NCBI GenBank assembly: GCA_963790585.1
Contig: CAWBOY010000001.1
Location: 496,001 to 560,000 of the forward strand
Reading direction: 5' to 3'
Origin: CAWBOY01 sp963790585
Lineage (GTDB): Bacteria; Planctomycetota; Planctomycetia; Gemmatales; Gemmataceae
DNA: 64,000 bases
Made by a program: the position numbers and the translations under genes. The notes under the pieces are model-generated. The model was not told the DNA's origin. It ran no database searches and saw nothing but the letters and a program-made list of their open reading frames with translations. Shown in pieces: positions 39,183-48,606 of the stretch. Position 1 is the first letter of the stretch. Each line of letters opens with the position of its first letter.

Positions 39183-39776
39183 ATGAACGTCTGGTTGTCC
39201 GCTGCCTGCTTGCCTGTTTTGATCTTTCTCGCCGAGATGACTGTGGTCACGGTCGGCACCGTGCGCATCATCGCCGTGTCGCGCGGCATGAAAGGGCTCG
39301 CGCCGTTGCTCGGTTTCCTCGAAGTAGCGATCTGGCTCTTCGCGATCGCCCAGATCATGCAGAATCTCAATAACGTCGCTTGCTTTCTCGCTTATGCCAG
39401 CGGCTTTTCCGTGGGCAACTACGTCGGTATCTGGATCGACGAGAAACTGGCGATGGGCAGCCTGGAGGTGCATATCATCACGCATCGCGACGTCGAGCCG
39501 CTCGTCGATCGTCTCAAATTCGCGGATTATGGTGTGACCGTGATGCCGGCTCGCGGGTCGACCGGGCTGGTGCATGTGGTCTGGACCGTCATTCCCAGAA
39601 AGGAGTTGGCGCGGGTGAAAGCGATCATCGCAGCGTTCGATCCGCGGGCGTTTTATGCTGTTGATGGGTTACAGACGGCGACACAAGGGATCACGCCGGT
39701 TGAACGCAAAGGCGCGATGGTAATCAGGATGTTGCACTGGCGTGCCGAGCCGAGAGAGCGCTGTTTGATAAAGTGA
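39183..39776 (+). CDS. UPF0316/DUF2179 membrane protein
   Basis: 197 aa from MNVWLSAACLPVLIFLAEM, with GAGGAG nine bases upstream. Three N-terminal membrane helices include TVRIIAVSRGMKGLAPLLGF and IAQIMQNLNNVACFLAYASG, followed by GNYVGIWIDEKLAMG, the family signature. The C-terminal soluble DUF2179 domain (DYGVTVMPARGSTGLVHVV) resembles ligand-binding PII-like folds. Function unknown. Divergent from the P450 gene. Confidence 0.85.
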   Translation: MNVWLSAACLPVLIFLAEMTVVTVGTVRIIAVSRGMKGLAPLLGFLEVAIWLFAIAQIMQNLNNVACFLAYASGFSVGNYVGIWIDEKLAMGSLEVHIITHRDVEPLVDRLKFADYGVTVMPARGSTGLVHVVWTVIPRKELARVKAIIAAFDPRAFYAVDGLQTATQGITPVERKGAMVIRMLHWRAEPRERCLIK

Positions 39777-39786
39777 CGTACCAATT

Positions 39787-39880
39787 GTTTAGCCGCGAGC
39801 CGGAAGGCGAGCGCTGATTGATAGCGCATTTTTTTAATCGCGTTATCAAACAGCGCTCGCCTTTCGGCTCGCGGCTAAAC
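39787..39880. repeat. Dispersed palindrome family A, copy 3
   Basis: GTTTAGCCGCGAGCCG to CGGCTCGCGGCTAAAC, 94 bases, with a few mismatches in the arms and an AT-rich centre (ATTTTTTTAAT). It fills the gap between convergent UPF0316 and surface-protein genes, as expected for a two-way terminator. Confidence 0.88.
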
Positions 39881-39884
39881 ATTA

Positions 39885-41687
39885 TTACTCGCCCCAAAAC
39901 CAACTATCCGAGGTAAACGATCGCTTGGACAGCGGATCACTCGGGTTGACCGGAGGCGTTACTATGATTTGCGGCGTCGGTTTTCCGGCCGGGACGACCT
40001 CACCGAAATTGTAATTCGTCGCGCCCTGGTTTTGTTGCAATGTCAGCCAAAAGGTATTTCCCGCGGCTACACCGCCGAGGTTACCAAGATTCGTGGCAGC
40101 ATCGATATAGCCGTTGGGAGTAGTCCGATAGACCGCGTAGCTACCGGGCAATAAGCTAGCGAACGTGTAGCTTCCGACAGAGTTCGTAGTTACCGTCTGC
40201 TGGACGTATTGGCCGGTGTAATCGTAGCCATAGAGCGTCACTTTCACGCCGGAAATGCCCGGCTCGATGCCGTTCATTACGCCGTTCTTGTCCGCGTCAT
40301 AATAGACAGTTCCTGAAATCGAGCTGGGTTTGATCTCGCCGAAATTGTAATACCACCCGATCTGCCCGCCTTGCAACGGCACATTGGAAATTTGATCGGG
40401 CACAGCCGTGCCGCCGAGATTACCCTGGACGGTTCTGCCGTCAAGGAAGCCGGCGGGCTGGCTTGTCTTGGAAATCGTGTAGTTCCCGGCGATAACGTTG
40501 CTAAAGGTGTATTGGCCGTTGGCGTCAGTCACCGCGGTCAGCGAAACACTATTGTGGTTAATATCCGTTCCAGTCAAATGGACGGAAACACCGCTTAACC
40601 CCTTCTCCCCTGGATCCAAGAAGCCATTTGCGTTCGAGTCCCAATAGACGTAGCCGGACAGCGAGCCCCCTTGGACCTTGCCGAAGTTGTTTTCGGGTGA
40701 CGTGTCGTTGTAGGTCTGTAGCGTCGCCGGAATGTATTCCAGGCCATTGTAAACTGGGATTATGGTCTGGTTGTTGCTCGTGTTTTTGCCATCGGAGAAG
40801 CCGACCGGATTTTGCGGCTCGACGATGATGTACTTGCCTGGGGCGAGCGCGTTGCTCGGGATATAATGGTAGATGATGCGTACCGTCGCGCCGGTCGTCA
40901 TATTCAATTTCGCCGCGACGTTGGCCGAGCCGCTGATGGAACCAGAATCTTGCGAGCCATAAGTTAGGGAGACCGTGCCAGCTCCCTCGAATGCGGACAG
41001 GTCGGTGGTTGACGCGTTCAAGGTGACAGCGGAACTTCCTTGAGTCGTGTAAGGCGCGAATGTCTTGCCGCTCGTGCCCGCGAAGTCGGGCGTGCCGTCG
41101 AAGGCGCTGAGCGGTGCCGATTCGGCGCCAGACAGCTGGGTCGTGGTAAGTGTCTGCCCGCCTTGGGATAGGATCGCGGTACCTGTCAGGTTGATACTCA
41201 CATTGGCAGCGGACGAATCGAGGTTCTCGACTTTGGCTCCGGTTACCAGCGAAGCGTTAGTGATGACATCGACGCTGGTCAACGTGCCGAGGGTCGGCCA
41301 GAACTGCGGCACGGTTTGCGTCGTCATGCCGCCCGAAGTCACCTGATTGAAGACCGAATCGACCTCGAGTGACAACGGCGCCGAACTGACGCTTTGATTG
41401 GTAGTAAATGTGTACTGACCATTGCCGTTGGTGGTCGTTGTGGAAAGTAGATGCCCGACGGTGTCCCATAACTGAATTGTGTTATTGGCGATGCCGGGAT
41501 CGTTGGCCGCACGGAAGCCGTTCTGATTCAGGTCGTTATAGACAAAGCCCGAAATCGTAGCGCTGAGCACTTCACGAGCCTCTAGCGTTTCGAGGCGCGG
41601 CAGCGAGCGCGATTTTGCAGCATCCGACATGGTGTGAACAAGCGGACGGCCAAGGCGATCGAGGAGTTTCGATAGGTAAGGCATCAT
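39885..41687 (-). CDS. SdrD B-like repeat surface protein
   Basis: 600 aa from MMPYLSKLLDRLG; GGAGG lies ten bases ahead, and the longer frame upstream is not supported. Residues ~28-40 (RLETLEAREVLS) match the planctomycete extracellular-protein motif. Three SdrD B-like units are seen, each with the D-x-N-x-N/D-G calcium pattern: SGFVYNDLNQNGF, SGYVYWDSNANGF and SGTVYYDADKNGV. Likely exported and cell-envelope attached; adhesion or wall role is inferred. Confidence 0.82.
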   Translation of the reverse strand: MMPYLSKLLDRLGRPLVHTMSDAAKSRSLPRLETLEAREVLSATISGFVYNDLNQNGFRAANDPGIANNTIQLWDTVGHLLSTTTTNGNGQYTFTTNQSVSSAPLSLEVDSVFNQVTSGGMTTQTVPQFWPTLGTLTSVDVITNASLVTGAKVENLDSSAANVSINLTGTAILSQGGQTLTTTQLSGAESAPLSAFDGTPDFAGTSGKTFAPYTTQGSSAVTLNASTTDLSAFEGAGTVSLTYGSQDSGSISGSANVAAKLNMTTGATVRIIYHYIPSNALAPGKYIIVEPQNPVGFSDGKNTSNNQTIIPVYNGLEYIPATLQTYNDTSPENNFGKVQGGSLSGYVYWDSNANGFLDPGEKGLSGVSVHLTGTDINHNSVSLTAVTDANGQYTFSNVIAGNYTISKTSQPAGFLDGRTVQGNLGGTAVPDQISNVPLQGGQIGWYYNFGEIKPSSISGTVYYDADKNGVMNGIEPGISGVKVTLYGYDYTGQYVQQTVTTNSVGSYTFASLLPGSYAVYRTTPNGYIDAATNLGNLGGVAAGNTFWLTLQQNQGATNYNFGEVVPAGKPTPQIIVTPPVNPSDPLSKRSFTSDSWFWGE

Positions 41688-42088
41688 TAGGTGAATCCTC
41701 CGTGAGAGAGCTCGCGCGCTGATCGGGCTTTTATCCTGGGCGACTAGCGATACACGATCCGGAATGTCGGTCATCAGGCGTAGGTGTAGCCCAAAAAATT
41801 ACTCGTGTTATGTGTCATCGGCTGGTGGAAGGGTCGGCGTGAAGGTCTTGCCCACCCTTGGAGGCTCATAAATGCGACGATATGGAAAAGTTTGCCGTCG
41901 ATGCCGACAGTGACGTCTGCTTTGCGGTCGCGGCCGCTTGGCGGCGCCCGGTCTCCTACCTATACTGCGAGAAGAGCCGGCTTCCGGGGCCTGCGTACTC
42001 TTCCTACCGAAATGCCCCAGGTTGATCGTCCTCCTTTCCCGTGACCGTCGGTACGCCGACACCTGCCTGTGCATTTTTGAGGATTGGA
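41688..42088. other. Divergent intergenic region, no gene
   Basis: About 400 bases between the surface-protein gene and the first PQQ-propeller gene. Only short unsupported frames are present. It must hold the promoters of both divergent units, but I cannot point to convincing sites. Confidence 0.4.
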
Positions 42089-43361
42089 ATGAAGACGCGA
42101 ACGCTCCTGTTCTTGGCGCTTTGTCTCACCCCAATAACCGCTATGGCCGCCGATTGGCCCCAATGGCAAGGCCCGGCCCGCGACAACGTATCTAAAGAAA
42201 CGGGATTGCTCAAAGATTGGACGGTGAAACAGCCCAAGCTGCTCTGGACGTTTGACCATGCCGGAGTCGGCTATTCCAGCCCGTCTGTCGTGGGCGACCA
42301 TCTCTATATCCTGGGGACGATCGACAAAACCGAAGTCGTCTTCGCCCTCAACGTAAAGACGGGCAAGCAGGAATGGACAGCCGAAATTGGTCCGATGTTG
42401 ACCAACGGCTTCGGCGATGGCCCGCGCTCTAGTCCGACTGTCGACGGTGCCTATCTCTATGCTCTCGGCGGTCAAGGCGTGCTCGTTTGCGTTGACCTGG
42501 CCGGAGGCAAGGTAGTCTGGTCCAAAGACCTCATCAAAGACCTCGACGGTAAGATGATGTCCGGCTGGGGCTATTGCGAATCGCCCTTGATCGATGGCGA
42601 CCGCGTCATTTGTTGCCCGGGGGCGGACAAAGGGACGATGGCGGCGCTCGAACAAGAAGACGGGCGAGGTCATCTGGCGCAGCGCGGAACTCAAGGACAA
42701 GGCATCATATGCGTCAATCATTCCGGTCGAATTCGGCGGCATGCGCCAATACGTTCAAATGACCAACACAGGAGTCGTCGGCATCGCGGCCAAGGACGGC
42801 GCTCTTTTGTGGAAGCAGCCCGTGGCGGCCAATGGTATCGCCGTCATTCCGACGCCGATTTATCACGATCGCTATGTTTATGTCACTTCCGATTACGGAG
42901 CGGGTTGCGGTCTGCTCAAGCTCAAGTCCTCTGGAGGCAAAGTCGAAGCCGAGAAGGTCTACGAAAATAAGAAGTTCATTCAAAATCATCACGGTGGCGT
43001 CGTGCTTGTCGATGGCATGATCTACGGCTGCTCCGGAAATACCTTTGCTGGCGGCACCGAATGGGTCTGCCAGGATATGAAAACGGGTGACAAAAAATGG
43101 GGCAGCAAGGCCTTCGACCAGGCCGGAGCCATAACCTATGCCGATGGGCGGCTCTACTGTTATGGTCAAACGGATGGCCAAGTCGTTCTCGCCGACGTAA
43201 GCGCGGCGGGTTGGAAAGATAAAGGGACTTTTACGATCCCGCAAACGACAAAAATTCTTCGCAAGCAGGGCAAGATCTGGACCCATCCCGTCGTCGCCAA
43301 CGGCAAGCTCTATCTCCGCGATCAAGAGCTGTTGTTTTGCTACGACGTAAGTGACAAGTAA
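42089..43361 (+). CDS. Exported PQQ-type beta-propeller protein 1, frame break near 42650
   Basis: Starts MKTRTLLFLALCLTPITAMA, a signal peptide, after GAGGA. Propeller blades recur with the pattern (V/I)xxDGxxYxxxxxGxxxxxDxxTGxxxW, e.g. YILGTIDKTEVVFALNVKTG and YCYGQTDGQVVLADV. The frame changes by +1 near 42650: GTMAAL continues as NKKTGEVIWRSAELKD, consistent with one extra G. Such proteins are common in planctomycete periplasms; true PQQ-dehydrogenase active-site residues are not evident, so it may be a binding scaffold. It is a close paralogue of the next gene. Confidence 0.82.
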
Positions 43362-43414
43362 CCAGAGCAAACAAACGGGACTGTAATTGTCTACTTCTCT
43401 CCAACAGGTGTAAC

Positions 43415-44687
43415 ATGCGACGCGGCGTGGTAGCGAGCCTTCTGCTCGGGATGTTGGCGCTTTCGGTGCGAGCGGACGATTGGCCGCAATGGCGTGGCCC
43501 CGACCGCAGCGGCGTTTCGAAGGAAAAAGGGCTTCTCAAATCCTGGCCCGCCGCTGGACCCACGCAGGTATGGATGTCCGAAGAAGCCGGCACCGGCTTC
43601 GGCTCGCCCGCCATTGTTGGCGACCTTGTGTATGTACTCGGCGCAGATCGACAAGACGGAATATGTCATCGCGCTCGATCAGAAAACAGGTAAAAAACTG
43701 TGGTCCGTTCCAATCGGCCCTGTCTTCGACTTCGCGGGTAATGCCTGGATTAATGGCCCCAATAGCTCGCCTTCTATCGATGGCTCTTTTCTTTACGCTC
43801 TTGGCAGTCAGGGCATTTTCGTTTGCGTCGACATCGCCAAAAAAGATCTGAAATGGAAAAAAGATCTCATCAAGGAATTGGGTGGCGTAGTCAACCCAGT
43901 CACCGGCGGACCGGGCGGGTGGGGCTACAGTAGCTCGCCGCTCGTCGATGGCGATCAGGTTCTCGTTGCTCCCGGCGGCCCAAACGGAACGTTAGCTACT
44001 TTGAACAAGCTCAGCGGCGCGGTGGTCTGGCGGAGTAAGGAAATCAAAGATGACGCAACCTATACTTCGCCGATCAAGGCAACGATCGATGGCACGCCAC
44101 AATACATCTATGTCGCCCAAGAACACGTCTACGGCGTCGCGGTCAAGGACGGCGCTCTGCTTTGGAATTACAAGAAGGAGCGCACCGCCGACGAAATCGT
44201 CGCGCCGAGCCCTATTTATCACGAAGGCAAGGTCTTCGTTTGTGCCGCGAAGGCGGGAAACGAGCTGTTCACCATCGCCAAAGTCGGAGCCGTGTTCAAG
44301 GCGACAACTGTTTATGCCAACAAGGACCTCTCCACCATGCATGGCGGTGCTGTCTTCATCAACAATCATGTGTACGCCGAATCCGATCTGCGCGCTTGGC
44401 GCTGCATCGACTTAGCCACGGGAAAGGTAATTTGGACCAGCCGGAAACCGCCAGCGGGTTCCGTTTTGGGTGTTGATGGCATGTTGATTTGTTTCAGCGA
44501 ATCAGAACCGCTCGTTACGCTGGTAGAAGCATCGCCCAAGGGCTTCAGGCAGCTGGGCCAATTCAAACTGCCCAAGGAATCCACAAAACGCAAGCCAAGC
44601 GGCCGGTTTTGGGCTCATCCGGTAGTCGCCAACGGGAATTTGTATGTGCGCGATCAAGAGTTGTTGTTTTGTTACAACGTGAAATGA
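43415..44687 (+). CDS. Exported PQQ-type beta-propeller protein 2, frame break near 43645
   Basis: Signal peptide MRRGVVASLLLGMLALSVRA, then DDWPQWRGPDRSGVSKEKGL, nearly the same opening as protein 1 (DWPQWQGPARDNVSKETGL). Both end in VANGxLYxRDQELLFCYxV. A +1 change near 43645 joins GDLVYVLG to QIDKTEYVIALDQKTG. The pair looks like a tandem duplication. Confidence 0.82.
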
Positions 44688-44736
44688 TGTCTAAACCGGC
44701 GTCATGACAAAATCAAGCGTCGTTTTGAGGAACCCG

Positions 44737-46028
44737 ATGTCGATCGCGGCGGCGGCAGGCGCCTCCTCTAGCTCCGAGGTGGCGCGACGTCAGGAACAAC
44801 GCTTGACGGCCCTGCTGCGCGATCCTGCCGGAAAACGGCTTTTACACGAAAAAGTTTGCTGCGATTGATCGCGCCTCGATAGCCTCGCTAACCGACCTGC
44901 CGCGCCTTCCATTGACCACGAAAGCTGAGCTGCTTGCGGACCAAAAAGAACACCCGCCTTACGGTACCAATAGAACGTATCCGCTCAATCATTATATTCG
45001 TCTCCATCAGACCTCCGGTACGTCCGGTAAGCCATTGCGTTGGCTCGATACGGCGGAGAGTTGGGCCAGCGTACTCGACTGCTGGTCGGCGATCTTTCGG
45101 ATCGTTGGATTGAAGCCAGAAGACAGGCTGTTCTTTCCATTTTCGTTCGGGCCGTTTCTCGCGTTTTGGAGTGCCTTCGAAGTCAGCATCACGTGAGGGA
45201 TACTTCGTCCTGCCTGGCGGCGGCATGGCGACGACGACGCGACTTCGTTTCCTCGTCGATAACGCGGCAACGATCGTTCTTTGCACGCCGACGTATGCGC
45301 TGCATATGGCCGAGGTCGCCAGGGCGGAAGGCTTTGATTTGGTCCGTTCCGGAGTGCGGGCGTTGATCGTCGCCGGCGAGCCCGGAGGCAGTGTGCCGGG
45401 TACGCGGCAACGGCTCGAAGCGGCTTGGGGAGCGCGGGTTTTCGATCATAGCGGCATGACCGAGATCGGCCCGGCCTGTATCGAATGCCCAGCCAGGCCC
45501 GGCGGTTTACACGTGATCGAAGATTACTATGTCGCCGAAGTGCTGGAACCCGCCACAGGCTTGCTAGTTTCCGACAGAACAAGTGGCGAGTTGGTCCTTA
45601 CCAACTTGGTTCGTTGGGGCATGCCATTGATACGCTATCGGACCGGCGATCTTGTCCGCGTCGATCCCAGCCCCTGCCCTTGCGGCTCTCCCTATAAATG
45701 GTTGGACGGCGGCATTCGCGGGCGAATCGACGACATGATCGTGCTGCGTGGCAACAATGTCTATCCCGAGGCGCTGCAATCGATCCTACATCGCTTCCCC
45801 GAGGTAGTGGAATACCGCGTCGAAGTCGATCGATCGGCCGCGTTGCATAGCCTACGGATCGATTTGGAGCTAACCGATTCGGACCCGGCCGGCGTCCTCG
45901 GGCGAATCGATCGTGTGATCCGCGACGAACTGCTGTTTCGAGCGGAAGTGCGCCGCGTCCCGCAAGGCAGCCTGCCGCGTTTTGAACATAAGGCGCGACG
46001 GGTGGTGTTCAAGGACGCCGGCGCATAG
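44737..46028 (+). CDS. Phenylacetate-CoA-ligase-like adenylate-forming enzyme, two frame breaks
   Basis: ~430 aa. The start ATG at 44737 follows GAGG; an alternative ATG lies at 44704. The opening frame reads to AGKRL, then a -1 change near 44842 leads to FYTKKFAAIDRASIASLTDL. A +1 change near 45190 leads to ASREGYFVLPGGGMATTTRL. Motifs: the AMP-binding loop QTSGTSGKPLRW, HSGMTEIGPACIE, YRTGDLV, and the C-terminal IDDMIVLRGNNVYPEALQ. It would activate a carboxylate as an acyl-AMP, then a thioester. Substrate unknown. Confidence 0.82.
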
Positions 46029-46053
46029 AACAGATATTGCAGCGTCTAATCCC

Positions 46054-46138
46054 GTTTCGCCGCGATCCGAAGGGGAGCGCTGTGCGGGATTAGTGGTTTG
46101 ACGTTTGATAGCGCTCGCCTAGCGGCTCGCGGCTAAAC
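46054..46138. repeat. Dispersed palindrome family A, copy 4 (diverged)
   Basis: Left end GTTTCGCCGCGATCCG is diverged; the right end CGGCTCGCGGCTAAAC keeps the family sequence. 85 bases, between the ligase and PQQ-propeller gene 3. Confidence 0.75.
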
Positions 46139-46168
46139 GGTTTTTTTGTCCCAGTGAGAGCAGCAACG

Positions 46169-48433
46169 ATGAAATCAACTCTCCCATTCTTTTTGGCCTT
46201 TTTTCTCAGCGCCATAGAAGCCCATGCGGGCGACTGGTCCAATTGGCGCGGCCCCGAAGGGACAGGCGTCAGCCGCGAACGGGGCTTGCCGACAGCCTTT
46301 GATCTTGTTTGGTCAGCCAAATACGGCGGCCGCACCACGCCGATCGTGCAGAAGGGGCATGTTTACCTCATCAACAAGTGCGGCGATGGCCCGTCGTTGC
46401 AAGAGCGGGTGCAGTGCTTCAACGAGGCGGACGGCAAGCTCGTTTGGGAGCATAAGTTCAATGTTTGGCACACCGACATCGTCGAAGATCGCCTCGGCTG
46501 GACGACTATGGTCGGCGATCCGGAAACCGACACCGTTTTCGCTCATGGCACGCAGGGTGAGCTTGTTTGTTTCGACAGCAAGGGCAAGCTCGTTTGGTCT
46601 CACTCCTTGACGGAAGAATATGGCCGCATTTCCGGTTATGGCGGCCGCACCACCAGCCCGATCGTCGATGGCGAAATGGTCATTATCGGCATGTTGAACG
46701 CCGGCTGGGGCTACAACGCAGTCGGCCGCAATCGCTTTGTCGCCTTCAATAAACGCAATGGCAAAGTTCTTTGGTGGAATTCGACCGGAAATCAGCCCAA
46801 AGATACGTACTATTCTATCCCGGTCGTCTCCGTCATCGGTGGTGAACGGCTCCTTGTCTCAGGCGCTGGCGACGGCGGCGTTCATGCCTTCAAAGCCCGC
46901 ACGGGAGAAAAGGTCTGGAGCTATATCTTCAGCACTGGAGCCGTCAATGTCTCACCTGTGGTAGATGGAAATCTGATTTACATCGGCCACGGCGAGCCCA
47001 ATGATGGAACCGATCTTCAGGGCAGTGTGATTTGCCTTGACGGCGCCAAGCTCACGGATGGCAAACCCACGCTAGTCTGGCGCGTCGATGGCATCAAGGC
47101 CAAGTTTTGTTCGCCGGTTCTCGACAAGGAAAAGGGGCGTCTTTATATCGCCAACGACTTGGGCCGGCTCTTCTGCCTCGATTCCAAGACCGGCAAGCAG
47201 AAATGGTTTTTCGACTATGGCAAAAACAGCAAAGGCTCGCCTGTGCTCGCGGAAGGTCGGCTCTATGTCGGCCAGGTAGATTACCGCTTCGATATTCTCC
47301 AGCCCGAAGAGGACAAATGCACCAAGGTCTTCACACGCCGATTCGGCAGTGCTGAAATTAACGGCAGTCCGGCAATCGCCAATGGCCGAGTCTACTTTAT
47401 GACCTCGACGGATCTTTATTGTCTTGGAAAACCATCAGCGGAGAAGGCCGATCCGATTCCCCCGCCTGTGATGGAACCGCCGATCGCACCTGGCGCGAAG
47501 GCGACTTTTATTCAAGTCTATCCCGCCGAAGTTGTACTTCATCCTGGTGAAACCGCGTTGCTGAAAGCCTACCAGTACAACAGCGTCGGCCAGCTCTTGG
47601 GCGAGGTCAGCGCTGAGTGGTCGCTGGAATCGATGCAATCTCCGGAGGGCATTCCTCCACCGCCGGCCGGGGCACCGAAGCCGCCTGTGTTGGCGGGTGA
47701 ATTGAGTGACAAGAGTGGCGTCACCACGACGTTCAAAGCTTCACCGGCGCCTCCGCCGGGACAGTATGGTCGCATTATCGCCAAAGTCGGCGAACTGACA
47801 GGCGCGGCCCAGGTTCGAGTCGCTATCAAGCTGCCTTATAAAGCTGACTTTTCCAAGATCGCCGATGGCCGAACCCCAGCCGGCTGGGTGAATACCCAAG
47901 GCAAGTTTCTCATTCAGACTTTGCCTGACGGGTCCAAAGTCCTGACCAAACGAAACGACGTCTCCAGCCCGCTCGTGGCCCGCGCCAATGGCTACATCAC
48001 GTTGCCAAACGAAACGAACTACACGATCGAATCGGAGGTTCGCGGCTCGAAGGTTGGTACGGACCTGCCCGACGTCGGTATCGTCGCCAACCGCTACACC
48101 CTCATGATCGCCGGCAATAGCAAGCAGCTAAAGCTCGGCACCTGGGATGCTCTCCCTCGACTGGATGAGAACAAGTCGTTCGAGCTGAAGCCGGATGTTT
48201 GGTACAAAATGAAGCTCATGGTTGATGTCAAAGGCGACAAAGCTCTGGTCAAAGGTAAGGTGTGGGAGAGCGGCACTAGTGAACCCGCCGCCTGGACCAT
48301 TGAGCTGGAAGATACCGCGCCCAATAAAGAAGGGGCAGCCGCTCTCTATGGTCTTTCCACTGGGATTCTCCCGGGAGTCAAGGGAACGGAGATTTGGTAT
48401 CGCAATGTATCGGTGGTGCCGAACGCGAAGTAA
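46169..48433 (+). CDS. Exported PQQ-type beta-propeller protein 3 with C-terminal beta domains
   Basis: 754 aa from MKSTLPFFLAFFLSAIEAHA, a signal peptide. Residues ~25-430 form a propeller opening GDWSNWRGPEGTGVSRERGL. A Pro-rich linker is followed by an Ig-like region (IQVYPAEVVLHPGETALLKA) and a concanavalin-like end (YTIESEVRGSKVGTDLPDVG to TEIWYRNVSV). The frame is intact. The extra domains suggest carbohydrate or cell-envelope binding; this is inference. Confidence 0.85.
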   Translation: MKSTLPFFLAFFLSAIEAHAGDWSNWRGPEGTGVSRERGLPTAFDLVWSAKYGGRTTPIVQKGHVYLINKCGDGPSLQERVQCFNEADGKLVWEHKFNVWHTDIVEDRLGWTTMVGDPETDTVFAHGTQGELVCFDSKGKLVWSHSLTEEYGRISGYGGRTTSPIVDGEMVIIGMLNAGWGYNAVGRNRFVAFNKRNGKVLWWNSTGNQPKDTYYSIPVVSVIGGERLLVSGAGDGGVHAFKARTGEKVWSYIFSTGAVNVSPVVDGNLIYIGHGEPNDGTDLQGSVICLDGAKLTDGKPTLVWRVDGIKAKFCSPVLDKEKGRLYIANDLGRLFCLDSKTGKQKWFFDYGKNSKGSPVLAEGRLYVGQVDYRFDILQPEEDKCTKVFTRRFGSAEINGSPAIANGRVYFMTSTDLYCLGKPSAEKADPIPPPVMEPPIAPGAKATFIQVYPAEVVLHPGETALLKAYQYNSVGQLLGEVSAEWSLESMQSPEGIPPPPAGAPKPPVLAGELSDKSGVTTTFKASPAPPPGQYGRIIAKVGELTGAAQVRVAIKLPYKADFSKIADGRTPAGWVNTQGKFLIQTLPDGSKVLTKRNDVSSPLVARANGYITLPNETNYTIESEVRGSKVGTDLPDVGIVANRYTLMIAGNSKQLKLGTWDALPRLDENKSFELKPDVWYKMKLMVDVKGDKALVKGKVWESGTSEPAAWTIELEDTAPNKEGAAALYGLSTGILPGVKGTEIWYRNVSVVPNAK

Positions 48434-48463
48434 TTGCGCTTTAGCAGAAATTGAGCAAGTTCC

Positions 48464-48544
48464 TCAAGAGCCGGGAGCGTAAGCGACCGGAGCGCGTTAC
48501 GCTCGCTCAGATTCTCTCCGGTCGTTTACGCTCCCGGCTCTTGA
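48464..48544. repeat. Dispersed palindrome family B, copy 2
   Basis: TCAAGAGCCGGGAGC to GCTCCCGGCTCTTGA, 81 bases, matching the copy at 25486-25566 in length and centre (CGTTACGCTCGCTCAGATT versus CGTTACCCTCGCTCAGATT). It separates two PQQ-propeller genes on the same strand. Confidence 0.9.
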
Positions 48545-48606
48545 AGGCGCGCAGTAATTATTCTTTTGACTGCTATTGAGAATTAAGAAATACGGAGAAA
48601 TAACCC

